A stretch of 64,000 bases of DNA, taken from the NCBI GenBank assembly GCA_038251425.1, contig JBBSBI010000003.1, forward strand, positions 21,551 to 85,550. The letters are read 5' to 3'. This document shows, piece after piece, positions 26,779 through 36,086 of this stretch (position 1 is the first letter of the stretch; each line of letters opens with the position of its first letter). This stretch comes from JBBRRP01 sp038251425 (GTDB lineage: Bacteria; Myxococcota_A; Polyangia; Polyangiales; Polyangiaceae). The position numbers were made by a program, and so were the translations under genes. The notes below the pieces were generated by a model. It searched no databases. It was not told where the DNA came from and saw only the letters and a list, made by a program, of their open reading frames with translations.

Positions 26779-28008
26779 ATGCCCCAGGCGGAAAGCTCTG
26801 ACCCGACAGGATGGGCGAAAGCCGTTGCAGACGCCGCGCTAGGGCTCGGCTTTGCGCGCGTCGGTTTCGCGCCAGCTCAGCGCTTCGAACGCGGTTCGGA
26901 TGCGCTCACGAGATGGCTCGACGCCGGTTTCAACGGTGAAATGGCCTATCTGAGCGACCATTCCGATCGAGCTGACCCCCGCACGCTGATGCCCGGCGCC
27001 AAAACGCTGGTGGTGGTCGCGTTGTCCTATTCGGGAGGCGGACTGGTGGAATTGAGGAAACCTGGAGCGGCGCTGGTTCAACCGGGTTACGTGGCAGCCT
27101 ACGCACGGGGCGGTGACTATCACACCGTCATGCGGCCCAAGCTGAATGCGCTCGCCAGGGCGTGCAACCAGATCTTCGGCCGGGAGGTCCTTGCGCGCGC
27201 CTGCGTCGATACCGCACCGCTTTTGGAGCGCGAGGCGGCGTGGTTGGCCGGAGTCGGCTTCACGGGCAAAAATACGCTCTCAATAGCGCCGGGGCTCGGC
27301 AGCTATTTCATGCTGGGCGAGCTCGTCTTAGATGTGGAGCTTCCGCAAAGCCTTGGCCAAGTACAAGGCTGCGGCAAATGCCGAAGCTGTCTGGATGCTT
27401 GTCCAACCCAAGCATTTGTTAGCGAATACGTGCTCGACGCGCGGCGTTGTATTTCGTACCTCACGATTGAGTACCGCGGTGTGATCCCACGCGAGCTTCG
27501 CGCACTCATGGGCAATCACGTGTTTGGTTGCGATATCTGCCAAGCCGTGTGCCCTTACAATGCGGGCTCTGAAAGCAAACCGACGCCGCCGGGGCTTCCG
27601 CGAAAGGTCGATTATGCCCTACCTGAGCTACTTTCCCTGCTCGAACTCACCTCTTCCGGTTACCGTCGCTTTGCTCGACGCACCGCGATGCGTCGGATCC
27701 CAAGGGCCTGCCTGGCACGAAACGCGGCGATTGCGCTCGGAAACTCCGGGGATCCTTCGGCGATTCAACCGCTACTCAATGCCCTCCACACTCATTTGAG
27801 TTCGCTTGTGCGGGGCCATGCCGCTTGGGCATTGGGGAGGCTCGGGAAAGGCGATCCCATCTCAAGCGTCGAAGGCCTGGCGCTCGCCAGCGCGCATGAA
27901 GGCGAAGCTTGGGTGCGTGAGGAAATCGAATGGGCGCTCTCCGAAATCCAAACACCTCGCCTCGAAGAAACTGCTGAAGTGAACCCCACGCAACTAAAAA
28001 GGAGCTAG
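26779..28008 (+). CDS. queG: Epoxyqueuosine reductase QueG
   Basis: QueG performs the last step of queuosine synthesis, reducing epoxyqueuosine in tRNA to queuosine with a cobalamin cofactor and two 4Fe-4S clusters. The sequence has the catalytic Asp in CVDTAPLLER (Asp144), the first cluster C198-x2-C201-x2-C204-x3-C208 (CGKCRSCLDACP) and the second group C251-x2-C254-x3-C258 (CDICQAVCPYN). The C-terminal 100 residues are HEAT-like repeats (ARNAAIALGNSGDPSAIQPLL). The length of 409 fits the longer QueG forms that carry this tail. It is followed directly by a cytochrome oxidase subunit III gene, the two being one base apart. Confidence 0.92.
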   Translation: MPQAESSDPTGWAKAVADAALGLGFARVGFAPAQRFERGSDALTRWLDAGFNGEMAYLSDHSDRADPRTLMPGAKTLVVVALSYSGGGLVELRKPGAALVQPGYVAAYARGGDYHTVMRPKLNALARACNQIFGREVLARACVDTAPLLEREAAWLAGVGFTGKNTLSIAPGLGSYFMLGELVLDVELPQSLGQVQGCGKCRSCLDACPTQAFVSEYVLDARRCISYLTIEYRGVIPRELRALMGNHVFGCDICQAVCPYNAGSESKPTPPGLPRKVDYALPELLSLLELTSSGYRRFARRTAMRRIPRACLARNAAIALGNSGDPSAIQPLLNALHTHLSSLVRGHAAWALGRLGKGDPISSVEGLALASAHEGEAWVREEIEWALSEIQTPRLEETAEVNPTQLKRS

Positions 28009-28009
28009 G

Positions 28010-28618
28010 TTGAGCCCCATGTCTTTCCAGTCCGAGCACCCCCGCGGGCCACGTGAGCCCTCTTTCCGGATGTCCGCACGGCAGCTCGGGATGTGGATCT
28101 TCATCGCCTCACTGAGCGCAATCTTCATCGCTAACATCGTCGGCTACCTGGTAACCCGTTCAAATAACCGGGAGTGGCGCACGTTAGGCCTGCCGGGCCT
28201 TCCTCCCGGGCTCTTCGTGAGCACAGCCTTTATTCTGTTGCTGAGCCTCTCGGGGCACATTGGGCTCCGAGCCCTCCGCGCCAATCACTACTCTCGGTTT
28301 AAGCTGTGGCTGCGCGCCATGCTGGGCTTTGCAGTGTTATTCTTGGTTGCCCAAGCCTTCAACTGGCACAGCATGACTCAGGTGGAAGGCAGTGCAAGCC
28401 TGAAGAATCTGTATACTTTTACGTACTTCATGCTGACGGGCCTACATGCCTTGCATGTCTTGGGTGGCTTTGCCCCGCTCGGCCTTGTGCTCTACAAGGC
28501 CGAACAACGGAAGTATTCGAGCTCACGCCTAGAAGGCGTGGCGCTCTGCGTGCAGTACTGGGATTTTTTGGGCGTCGTGTGGCTGGTGCTACTCACCACG
28601 CTCTACGTGGTGACTTGA
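28010..28618 (+). CDS. Cytochrome c oxidase subunit III-like membrane protein
   Basis: Five membrane helices are visible ([91 protein letters not shown]). The motifs GLHALHVLGG and YWDFLGVVWL are the hallmarks of heme-copper oxidase subunit III. At 202 residues it matches the five-helix form. A TTG at 28010, five bases after a GGAG ribosome site at 28001-28004, or the ATG at 28019 may be the start. No subunit I, II or assembly gene is present in the window, so it must serve an oxidase encoded elsewhere or be an orphan. Its end overlaps htpG by 16 bases. Confidence 0.85.
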   Translation: MSPMSFQSEHPRGPREPSFRMSARQLGMWIFIASLSAIFIANIVGYLVTRSNNREWRTLGLPGLPPGLFVSTAFILLLSLSGHIGLRALRANHYSRFKLWLRAMLGFAVLFLVAQAFNWHSMTQVEGSASLKNLYTFTYFMLTGLHALHVLGGFAPLGLVLYKAEQRKYSSSRLEGVALCVQYWDFLGVVWLVLLTTLYVVT

Positions 28619-30528
28619 GCAGGCTCCACATTGGGCTCCACGTGTTCGTGGGCTGCCGCGAGCGTGAGGAGCGCCGAGAGGCGCCGTGCGAAGAGGCCAG
28701 GGTCAACGATTGGGCTGCCCTCCGAGAGCAACGCTTGATCGTAAAGGACGAGGATCCAGTCCCCCACCCGCTCATTCCCGGGAACCTGGCTCTCAAGCTC
28801 TGACAGCCGAGCGATCAACGGGTGATCGACATTCACCTCGAAAATCCGTCGATTCTCTGGGACGCTCATGCGCGACGCGCGCAGCATGCGTTCGATATGT
28901 GGCGACATGCCACCATCGGATACCACCAAACATACTGGCGAATCGGTGAGGCGCTCCGAGGCGCGCACGTCGGCAACGCGATCTTTGAGCACTTCCCGGA
29001 TGCGCGTGATGAATGGCACCATCTCCGGCTTCTCCTCGGACTTCGCGTCGTCTTTCGGCTTGTCCGCATCGTCCAACTTGAGATCAGCCTGCATCGCCGA
29101 AACGAGCGGTTTATCGCCGTAGGTTTCAAGAGTTGAAACGGCGAAGGGATCGACGGGGTCAGTCAGGAAGAGCACCTCATAACCACGCTTCTTGAGCAGT
29201 TCCAAATGCGGGCTCGACTCTAGCTGAGCGCGCGATGAACCGGCGGCGTAATAGATCGCGTTTTGACCCGTCTTCATCCGTTCCACGTAAGCGTCGAGCG
29301 ATGTCAGCTCGGAGCCTGCAGTGCTCTCGTAGCGCAGCAGCTTACTCACTCGATCTTTGTACTCAGGCTCAAAATGCAGCCCTTCCTTGATCACCGCACC
29401 GAAGATCTTCCAGAATGCGGCATATTCTTCGGCCTGCCCTGCGGCCAGCTCTTCGATCAAGTCCAGTGTTTGGCTCACGACCTGCTTTTTAATGATCCGC
29501 ACGGCACGCGAATCCTGAAGCACTTCGCGCGAGACATTCAGCGGCAAATCCTCGGAATCAACCACGCCTCGCACAAAACGCAGCCAACGCGGCACGAGCT
29601 CCTGACAGTTATCCATCACGAACACGCGTTTCACGTGGAGGCGAACGCCGTGCGCAGGCTCGGGCTCAAACAAATCGAACGGGGCTCGCTTGGGCAGAAA
29701 CAGAAGGCCCACAAACATCTGGGTGCCTTCGATCTTGAAGTGCTTGTACGCGAGTGGCGGCTCCCAATCATGCGTCAGATGTTGATAGAAATCCTCATAT
29801 TGCTCCTTGCTGACATCCTTGGAGTTCCGCTGCCAAAGCGCGCTCGCCTGATTGATGGCAGTGAACTTGAGCTCGGAGCTCTCTTTCTCGATTTCGCCGA
29901 GCTCGATGGGGTGCGCGATGTAGTCGGAATAGCGGGAAATCAGCTGCTTGATTCGGAAAGACTCCAAGAATTCGGCAGACTCATCCTTCAGGTGCAACAC
30001 GACGGTCGTACCTGAAACGTCGCGGGTGGCCGATTCGATCGTGAACGTGCTCTCGCCTTTGGAGATCCAGGCGTGCGCCTCTTCCGTGCCGGCGGCGCGA
30101 CTGATGACCTCGACTTCGTCGGCGACAAGATACGCACTATAGAATCCAACCCCGAACTGCCCGATCAGATCCACCTTTTGATCCGCAGATTGGGCTTGCT
30201 TCAACTTCTCCGCAAACTCTCGCGTGCCAGACCAAGCGACTGTTCCGAGTGATTGGGCCAGCTCATCGGCCGTCATCCCGACGCCGTTATCCCAGATCGT
30301 TAGCGTCTTCTTTTCAGGATCTGCCGAAATCCGAATCTTCAGAACGTGATCGGGAGCGAGCAGCTCCGGATTCTGAATGCCACGGAATCTGAGCTTATCG
30401 AGCGCATCCGAGGCATTCGAAACGAGCTCGCGGAGAAAGACTTCCTGATTGCTGTAGAGCGACTGGATCACCAATCGCAAAACTTGCGTGACTTCGGCTT
30501 TGAAATGATGCTCTTGGCGTTCGCTCAT
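28603..30528 (-). CDS. htpG: Hsp90-family chaperone HtpG
   Basis: A 641-residue bacterial Hsp90. The N-terminal GHKL ATPase carries the signatures [20 protein letters not shown] (the Asn and Glu that hold Mg-ATP), [10 protein letters not shown] and [15 protein letters not shown]. The middle domain has the [20 protein letters not shown] and [12 protein letters not shown] motifs with the conserved Arg that reaches the gamma-phosphate, and the C-terminal dimerisation domain ends at about residue 630. It is an ATP-driven cytoplasmic chaperone. It is convergent with the oxidase gene and transcribed toward it. No heat-shock promoter element could be picked out in the 56 bases upstream. Confidence 0.95.
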
Positions 30529-30584
30529 GGCATTCCTCGTTTGGCGCGCACCATAACCATTCGAACGCGCCGAGCAAGGGCAGC

Positions 30585-31175
30585 CTACGGGGCGAGCTGC
30601 TGGACTGCCCAGGAAGCCGCAGTCTTTGCGTAAACGAAGCGATCGTGGAGCCGGAACTCGCCCCCGATCCAGAATTCAAACATTTCTGGTTCCACGCCAT
30701 AACCACCCCAGAACGCGGGCCGAGCGACCTCCGCACCCTCAAAGCGAGCCCGCACCGTTTCCGCCCGCTGAAGCAACTCTGCCCGATCGACGATGGGCCG
30801 ACTTTGGGGCGATGCCCAAGCCCCGATCTGACTTTCTCGAGGACGACTGGCAAAGTACACGTCTGACGCTGCTGGACTCAGCTTAACTGCTACGCCTTCG
30901 ATGCGGACTTGTCGCGTAAGTGAACGGAAGTGGAAGGTCAATGCCACTCGAGGTTCCCCGTCCATTTCGTGCGCCTTGGCACTTTCGTAATTAGTGAAAA
31001 AAGCCGCCTTGCCTTCAACGCGGCCCTTGTAGAGCACCATGCGCGAGCGAGGTTTGCCGGAGGCGTCCACGGTAGCGAGGGCCATCGCATCCACCATCAA
31101 TTCGCCGGCCTGCTCCGCCTCCCGGTACCAGCTATCCAGCGTCTCCCAGGGGTCTTTGCTCAGCAATGCCTGCAT
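30585..31175 (-). CDS. pdxH: Pyridoxine/pyridoxamine 5'-phosphate oxidase
   Basis: The FMN enzyme that oxidises pyridoxine or pyridoxamine 5'-phosphate to pyridoxal 5'-phosphate. Visible signatures are AMALATVDASGKPRSRMVLYKG, AAFFTNYESAKAHEM, RQVRIEGVAVKLS, SRPRESQIGAWASPQS (FMN phosphate and substrate contacts) and the C-terminal WGGYGVEPEMFEFW ... RLHDRFVY. I place the start at the ATG at 31175 (MQALLSKDPWETLDSW), giving 196 residues, slightly shorter than E. coli PdxH; the longer frame to 31223 would overlap the divergent MepA region without gaining conserved sequence. It is 56 bases upstream of htpG on the same strand. Confidence 0.92.
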   Translation of the reverse strand: MQALLSKDPWETLDSWYREAEQAGELMVDAMALATVDASGKPRSRMVLYKGRVEGKAAFFTNYESAKAHEMDGEPRVALTFHFRSLTRQVRIEGVAVKLSPAASDVYFASRPRESQIGAWASPQSRPIVDRAELLQRAETVRARFEGAEVARPAFWGGYGVEPEMFEFWIGGEFRLHDRFVYAKTAASWAVQQLAP

Positions 31176-31273
31176 ACGTACGCGTCTATTCGATTGCGCA
31201 CCTCCGATCAAACGCCCGCACATTTCCCATTGATTTGGTGAGATCGAGGTATTGGGCTAGCGTTTCACACCCT

Positions 31274-32629
31274 GTGAAGCGACCCCTCCTTTCAGCCCGG
31301 CGTCTCCTGAGCCCTGTTTACTGGATAGGTGTCCTCAGTCTCAGCTGCGCGACCGCCACTCCACCGCTCCGGAGTTCGGAGCTAGGCGCTACGGAGCCTC
31401 GGACACCCCAAGAGCTTCCGGATGCGTCTAATAGCGAATTCCCGGCGCTCAGCGCAGGTGTGGTACCCCCGACGAATCCGCCCCGCGCACGCTTCTCGGC
31501 CGTTGAGCAAAACCCCAACATTGCGGGAGAAGATGGCGAGGCCGATCCGGACGATCCTACTGCCGTCCATGACGATGTCCCCGAGGAAGATCCGAGTACA
31601 TTTGCGCAAGGATCCCAGCTCAAACGTCCCCATCCGTACGATGCGCTGAGCGAAAAGACGCTGGAACAATGGCTGCTGCACAGTCCCGAAAAGTTGGGGG
31701 CGTTGTCGATCGGTCGTCCCAATGGTGGCGCGCTCATGAACGGCGTTCGCTTCCCGGAGAGTGACTTTTACACACTGGTGGCGCCTGGTACGGCCTGGGC
31801 CTCCGAAGAAACCGTGACTTACCTCACGCGCAGTCTTGCCAGGGTCCACGAAGCATTCCCGGACGCTCCCAAGCTGTTCATCGGTGACGTGAGTGCCCAA
31901 AGCGGTGGGCACCTGTCGCCGCATCTCAGCCATCAGGCAGGACGCGATATTGATATCAGCTATTTCTATATTGCTGGAGCCAAGTGGTACGCCACGGCGA
32001 ACGCTTTGAACCTCGATGTGGAGAAAACGTGGGCTTTCATTCGAGCACTGACGCTTGAATCCGACGTTGAGATGATCCTGATTGATGCTTCCATTCAAGG
32101 GCTCCTGAAGCCTTACGCGCTAAAATGCGGCGATGATCCGGTTTGGGTCGAGGATCTGTTTCGTGGAACCCTGGGCGTGCGCCCAGCGTTGATTCGTCAC
32201 GTTCGAGGCCATCGCACGCACCTGCACATCCGGTTCTACAATCCCGACGCGCAAGAGAGCGCGCACCGCCTGCAACCGCTGTTGGTGAAATACAACAAGG
32301 TTAAGCCGCGCGTCTACACCGTGAGTTACACTGCCAAAAAGAAAGATACGTTTAAGTCAATTGCTGCTCGCTTCGGCATCAGCGTCAGCACGCTGATGGC
32401 AGCGAATAACGGGCGTTATTTAGATATTGGCAAGGGGAAACGTGTGCGCCTGATCAACAAGAGCAAGGTACTCTACGCCAAGGCGGTGTATCTGATTCCA
32501 CGAGCCGGCACGTTGCCCTCGCCGGAGGTCATCATTCCCGCGCGCCGCCTGCCCAACATGGCACCTAACAGCGCAACCCCGAACTCGATGAACCCTGGCC
32601 TCGGCACCAGACACCCATCCACAGGCTAA
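31274..32629 (+). CDS. MepA-like murein endopeptidase with C-terminal LysM domain
   Basis: The frame is open from 31166, but the GTG at 31274 starts a good lipoprotein signal (VKRPLLSARRLL...GVLSLSC), which I prefer. Residues about 150-290 of the mature protein form a penicillin-insensitive murein endopeptidase (M74/MepA) domain: QSGGHLSPHLSHQAGRDIDI carries the zinc His and Asp, and HRTHLHIRF gives the HxH motif. A LysM peptidoglycan-binding domain follows (YTAKKKDTFKSIAARFGIS, VSTLMAANNGRYLDIGKGK). It should cut D-alanyl-meso-diaminopimelyl cross-links. The LysM tail is not part of E. coli MepA. Its 5' end is divergent from pdxH. It is followed by the VOC gene after four bases. Confidence 0.82.
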   Translation: MKRPLLSARRLLSPVYWIGVLSLSCATATPPLRSSELGATEPRTPQELPDASNSEFPALSAGVVPPTNPPRARFSAVEQNPNIAGEDGEADPDDPTAVHDDVPEEDPSTFAQGSQLKRPHPYDALSEKTLEQWLLHSPEKLGALSIGRPNGGALMNGVRFPESDFYTLVAPGTAWASEETVTYLTRSLARVHEAFPDAPKLFIGDVSAQSGGHLSPHLSHQAGRDIDISYFYIAGAKWYATANALNLDVEKTWAFIRALTLESDVEMILIDASIQGLLKPYALKCGDDPVWVEDLFRGTLGVRPALIRHVRGHRTHLHIRFYNPDAQESAHRLQPLLVKYNKVKPRVYTVSYTAKKKDTFKSIAARFGISVSTLMAANNGRYLDIGKGKRVRLINKSKVLYAKAVYLIPRAGTLPSPEVIIPARRLPNMAPNSATPNSMNPGLGTRHPSTG

Positions 32630-32633
32630 CCCC

Positions 32634-33041
32634 ATGCACTTCGTACGACTTGACCACGTGAATATCCGCACCCAACGCCTCGCCCAGGTTCGGCAATTCT
32701 ACGTGGAGACGCTCGGCCTGCTGGAGGGAAAACGTCCCGATTTTTCCTTTCCCGGTGCCTGGCTGTACTTGGGTGCCGAACCGATTATTCATCTCATCGA
32801 GGCGAGTGAAGCCCCGGATCCGCCAGCCAATTTGCAGCTCCAGCACTTCGCGATCAGGGGCGAAGGGCTCAGGGAGTTTTTGTCGCACCTGCGCTCGCTG
32901 GGTGTTGCCTATCGTGTCGGCGTCGTCCCAGGTTTTGGAACTTACCAGGTTAACATCCAAGATCCCGACGGCAATTGCCTGCACCTTGATTTCGCGGCGC
33001 ATGAGCAGGCTGACATCTCGAATTTTGCTCAGCCTGGTTGA
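32634..33041 (+). CDS. VOC/glyoxalase-superfamily protein
   Basis: A 135-residue protein starting MHFVRLDHVNIRT with the two beta-alpha-beta-beta-beta modules of the vicinal oxygen chelate fold. His8 in LDHVNI, the ALQLQHFAI region and a C-terminal DPDGNCLHLDF with Glu/Asp candidates mark the metal site. Single-domain VOC proteins include glyoxalases, dioxygenases and resistance proteins, so the substrate is not clear. The gene sits four bases after the MepA-LysM gene on the same strand, probably in one transcript, and is followed by repeat copy B. Confidence 0.85.
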   Translation: MHFVRLDHVNIRTQRLAQVRQFYVETLGLLEGKRPDFSFPGAWLYLGAEPIIHLIEASEAPDPPANLQLQHFAIRGEGLREFLSHLRSLGVAYRVGVVPGFGTYQVNIQDPDGNCLHLDFAAHEQADISNFAQPG

Positions 33042-33052
33042 TCTGCTGCCCT

Positions 33053-33185
33053 TTTCGTTCCTTGAAAGATAGTAAGCATGCTTACTATCTGGTGTTCGAC
33101 GTTGAGACAGAGGTCACGCACAAGTTTGGGAGTACGACGGCGCGCCTCGGCTTGGGGCGGCTTTGCCCCGCTTGTTAGAGACGCT
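33053..33185. repeat. Dispersed palindromic intergenic repeat, copy B
   Basis: The core is a perfect 24-base palindrome at 33067-33090, centred on GCATGC, the cleanest of the three copies. It is followed by GGTGTTCGACGTTGAG, then AGAGGTCACG and ACAAGTTTGGGAG and GGCTTTGCCCC with TTAGAGACGCT at the end (33185). In this copy the two shared blocks are only a few bases apart, whereas copy A has about 60 extra bases. It lies between the VOC gene and the flippase gene, both on the plus strand. The rest of the 219-base gap holds nothing I recognise. Confidence 0.88.
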
Positions 33186-33260
33186 CCAATGCCGCTGGCT
33201 CAGGGTCCGTAGCCAGGGGTTGGCTCAGCTGCCCCAACTGAGTACATAGTCGGGTTCGAT

Positions 33261-34568
33261 TTGGCGATTCTACCTTTTAAGTCCACCAGCACGTTAACCT
33301 CCGTCAAGCTAGCCGGGCGCATCGCGATTCTGGTTGCGCTGAACACACTGCTGTTGGCTGCTTTGCAGTGGTACGTCCTGCTGAAGTTAGGAGTGGGGCC
33401 CGAGACAGATGCGTTGTTTGCCTCCTTCACGGTCCCTCAGCTTTTGGTGATAATTTTTGCGAACACCTTGTTTGTGGTGGGGGTGCCTGTTGTCAGCACC
33501 ATTTCAGACCCGGCTGAGAAGCACCGCACAGGCTGGACGCTCACCTGGCTCACCGCCCTCGGCTACACGGGGATCGCGGTGATTCTTGGTGTGCTTGCGC
33601 CTTTTTGGCTGCCGCTCGTGTTCCCAGGTTTTGACGGCGAGACCGTGAACCTTGCCGTTCACCTGCTGAGAATTCACCTGCTCGCGATGATCGGTTTCGC
33701 GATCAACACAGCCATGTGGGTGAGCTACCATGCCGCTCGCCGGTTTGTTGCGGTCGAAAGCTTGTCGTTAGCCGGTGGAGTTATCTCGATCGGATTTCTG
33801 GTAGTAGCGCTGCCGCGCCTGGGCGTGGAAGCGGCGGCATGGGCGGCTGTCATCAGGTTTGTGATCCAGACCGTGGTGCTTGCATTTGGTTTGCGACCGT
33901 GGGTGCTGCCAAATTTCGCATTGCCTGGGGTCGTAACAACCCTACGCCGCAGCAAACCAATGCTGGTGAGCATTTCCATTCTGCAGCTCAACACACTCGC
34001 CGATCGCTTCTTTGCATCCCTCGCGCCAGCGGGTGAACTCTCCCTCTTGCACACGGCCCAGACACTCCACAATTCTGCCGGTGGGGTTCTGGCTAAATCG
34101 GTCGTTTCGCCTGGCATTCCGATCTTGGCGAGCGCCGTACACGAAGGCGATTCGGCACGCTTTGACGGTGCTATTCGGCGCAGGGTTTGGGTGCTCTTAG
34201 CAGTGATTCTGAGCGGTGCCGCGTTGGGCTTGCTCGCCGGGGAGCCGCTACTCGGCCTCGTCTTTCGGAGCCTCAAGCCAAGCGAGCTCCATAGCCTTTG
34301 GTTGCTAACGCTCCTTCTGGTGGGAGTCGCTCTCGGTGGGCCGTTGGCTCAACTTTTCGGGGGTGGTTTCTTGGCACACGGTGACACAAAGACTCCGAGC
34401 ATCATCAGTGTTGTCGCGAACCTGCTCGGCGTCGGTGCAAAAATCGTGGGGTATAAGATTTGGGGGATCTATGGCTTGGCCTTGGCCACGTCTTTCACCA
34501 ATCTTGGGAATCTGGTGGTCTTGCGTGAAGCGCTGAGACGCCGAACGCGGCCTAATTCGCAGGACTGA
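33261..34568 (+). CDS. MurJ/MviN-like lipid flippase
   Basis: A 435-residue polytopic membrane protein with about 12 hydrophobic helices. The segment LGVGPETDALFASFTVPQLLVIIFANTLFVVGVPV matches the N-terminal signature of the MurJ/MOP flippases (GxxxxxDAFFxAFxxPxLxRxL). Members flip undecaprenyl-linked cell-wall or polysaccharide precursors across the cytoplasmic membrane. It is shorter than E. coli MurJ (511 residues), so it may be a polysaccharide-dedicated paralog rather than the essential lipid II flippase. The start is a TTG at 33261 and is uncertain. A 16-base direct repeat overlaps its stop codon. Confidence 0.78.
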   Translation: MAILPFKSTSTLTSVKLAGRIAILVALNTLLLAALQWYVLLKLGVGPETDALFASFTVPQLLVIIFANTLFVVGVPVVSTISDPAEKHRTGWTLTWLTALGYTGIAVILGVLAPFWLPLVFPGFDGETVNLAVHLLRIHLLAMIGFAINTAMWVSYHAARRFVAVESLSLAGGVISIGFLVVALPRLGVEAAAWAAVIRFVIQTVVLAFGLRPWVLPNFALPGVVTTLRRSKPMLVSISILQLNTLADRFFASLAPAGELSLLHTAQTLHNSAGGVLAKSVVSPGIPILASAVHEGDSARFDGAIRRRVWVLLAVILSGAALGLLAGEPLLGLVFRSLKPSELHSLWLLTLLLVGVALGGPLAQLFGGGFLAHGDTKTPSIISVVANLLGVGAKIVGYKIWGIYGLALATSFTNLGNLVVLREALRRRTRPNSQD

Positions 34569-34602
34569 GAACGCTGAATGTGGCAAAATTCGTAGGACTG
34601 AG
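34554..34602. repeat. Short direct repeat at the end of the flippase gene
   Basis: AATTCGYAGGACTGAG occurs at 34554-34569 (covering the stop codon) and again at 34587-34602, 33 bases apart, with one base difference. It is followed by a small GC hairpin at 34602-34615. The unit may reflect a local duplication at the 3' end of the gene. Confidence 0.6.
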
Positions 34603-34629
34603 CCACCGCGTGGCCACTCTCTGCCAGAT

Positions 34630-35451
34630 CTATTTTCTCACGAAGCGAAATTCATCACAGCCTGAACCGAGAAGACCACGATCCTTCGGCATCTTTCCGA
34701 CATTGCTGTGAGCGAGTTTGAATCCCAATTTTTCGAACAGTGCGCAACATTCCTCTGGGGAAATCGACTCATAGGGATAACCGCCGAGCCAATCGTGAAC
34801 ATCATTGTAGTAGTTCATGCCGCGCATTTTTGAATAATTGGCAATCGCTCCTTGGATATCAACACCGCGCAAACGTTGGAGCCCATGCTTGAGCGTCAGG
34901 AAAGAGTGCATCATCTTTTGCTGGCTGATGGGCTTCGCGCTGGAGTAGCGCTTCTTGATCACCCGCCACATGCCGCAAAACGGTGTCTTGCGATAAAGTG
35001 CGATAATGAAGACGCCATCCGCCTTCACCAACGAAGCCGCCTGGGTGATGGCTCGGTACATGTCGCCGGTGTGGTGAAGCACCCCCCAAGAATAGACCAC
35101 GTCATAAGTGCCATGCGTTTCGGGGCGCATCTCAAACACGCTTTCAACGTTGACGTTGGCCGGCGCATCGGGCGCGAACTTGGCAAGCGTCTTCTTGGTT
35201 GCTGCGACCGAATCCGCATCGATATCGACACAGGCTACCGATGCGGCACCGAGCCGGAGCGCCGCCAAGGCGTGGAGGCCCGAGCCGCAGCCAATGTCGA
35301 GGAACGACTTGCCATCCAAACGCTCCTCCTGGTTGAGCCGCTTCAGGTCGGAGACCGCCTGAGCGATCTTGGGCTCGTCGATCTTTTCGGCGTAATCGAG
35401 CCAGTTTTTGCCAAAGGCAAAATGCGTTTCTTGCTTCAGTAGATTTTCCAT
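34630..35451 (-). CDS. Class I SAM-dependent methyltransferase
   Basis: The ATG at 35451 gives MENLLKQETHFAFGKNWLDYAEKI and a 273-residue protein; a longer frame to 35526 would overlap the next gene. The Rossmann core shows FLDIGCGSGLHALAAL (motif I, SAM binding), VDIDADSVAATKK (motif II) and YDVVYSWGVLHHTGDM (motif post I/III), then VKADGVFIIALYRKTPF. The C-terminal part has a small Trp/Tyr-rich insert (YNDVHDWLGGYPYESISPEE) seen in sugar or lipid methyltransferases. The acceptor is unknown. It is convergent with the flippase, which fits an envelope-polymer role, but that is inference. Confidence 0.82.
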   Translation of the reverse strand: MENLLKQETHFAFGKNWLDYAEKIDEPKIAQAVSDLKRLNQEERLDGKSFLDIGCGSGLHALAALRLGAASVACVDIDADSVAATKKTLAKFAPDAPANVNVESVFEMRPETHGTYDVVYSWGVLHHTGDMYRAITQAASLVKADGVFIIALYRKTPFCGMWRVIKKRYSSAKPISQQKMMHSFLTLKHGLQRLRGVDIQGAIANYSKMRGMNYYNDVHDWLGGYPYESISPEECCALFEKLGFKLAHSNVGKMPKDRGLLGSGCDEFRFVRK

Positions 35452-35498
35452 GCGGCTCCTTCGACTCTGCTCAGCTCTATGCCTTCCGCGCCCCAGCC

Positions 35499-35996
35499 TT
35501 ACAACTCCAATTGCAATCTCAACCAAACTTCAGCCTGGCTGGGATCCGGAATGATTGCAGCGGTTACAGAATAACGCTCATTCGGCCAAAGCTCATGGAC
35601 GGCCAATCCCGAGAAGGCAAAGACGCTGCTCACCCCCAAGAGTCCCCAGGCACGAAGCGCGTAGACGCCCTGTAATTCGCGCAGGTTGGAGTAGATTTGG
35701 CACTTTGGTGCCACCAGGCCTGCGCAAAAGCCAGGCTCAGCGAGCTGAAGCTCCGTGTCAGCTTCGTTTTTCCGGGCCAAACTTTTCCACCCAAAAACTC
35801 CCGAGGCCACCAGGCTCAGTGCTGAAGCGCTATACAGGCTGGTCATCGTGACAAGCTTCGCGGTTGTAGGCTTGGTCTCCTGGGATGCGAGCCTTTCGCG
35901 CCTGCTTGCGGCATCCGCGGCGTTCGCCCGCGGTCCCAGCGCGATGAGTGCGAGGACGACGGCGCCTTGGGGCAAAGCAATCAGAGAGCGGCGCAC
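35499..35996 (-). CDS. Hypothetical exported/membrane protein, 165 aa
   Basis: It begins MRRSLIALPQGAVVLALIALGPRANA, a cleavable signal peptide, and has two further hydrophobic segments (LVTMTSLYSASALSLVASGVFGW and LRAWGLLGVSSVFAFSGLAVH). Two cysteines (FCAGL, PKCQIY) lie between them and may pair. I do not recognise a family. It is 47 bases upstream of the methyltransferase gene on the same strand and could be co-transcribed with it. It is small, so coding confidence is moderate. Confidence 0.6.
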   Translation of the reverse strand: MRRSLIALPQGAVVLALIALGPRANAADAASRRERLASQETKPTTAKLVTMTSLYSASALSLVASGVFGWKSLARKNEADTELQLAEPGFCAGLVAPKCQIYSNLRELQGVYALRAWGLLGVSSVFAFSGLAVHELWPNERYSVTAAIIPDPSQAEVWLRLQLEL

Positions 35997-36086
35997 GGAA
36001 GGTCGTATAGTGCCGGCGACCTGGCGAACTCAACCTAGCCCCAAATTAGCTGATCCTAGGCTCGCCGAGCCACCGACAACACGCCT

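Noticed and set aside
29263..30015. 250-codon plus-strand frame inside htpG
   Set aside because: It is antisense to a certain, highly conserved gene and its translation resembles no protein; high-G+C frames often stay open opposite real genes.
31382..32098. 238-codon minus-strand frame inside the MepA-LysM gene
   Set aside because: It is a shadow of the MepA domain with Arg/His-rich non-protein composition.
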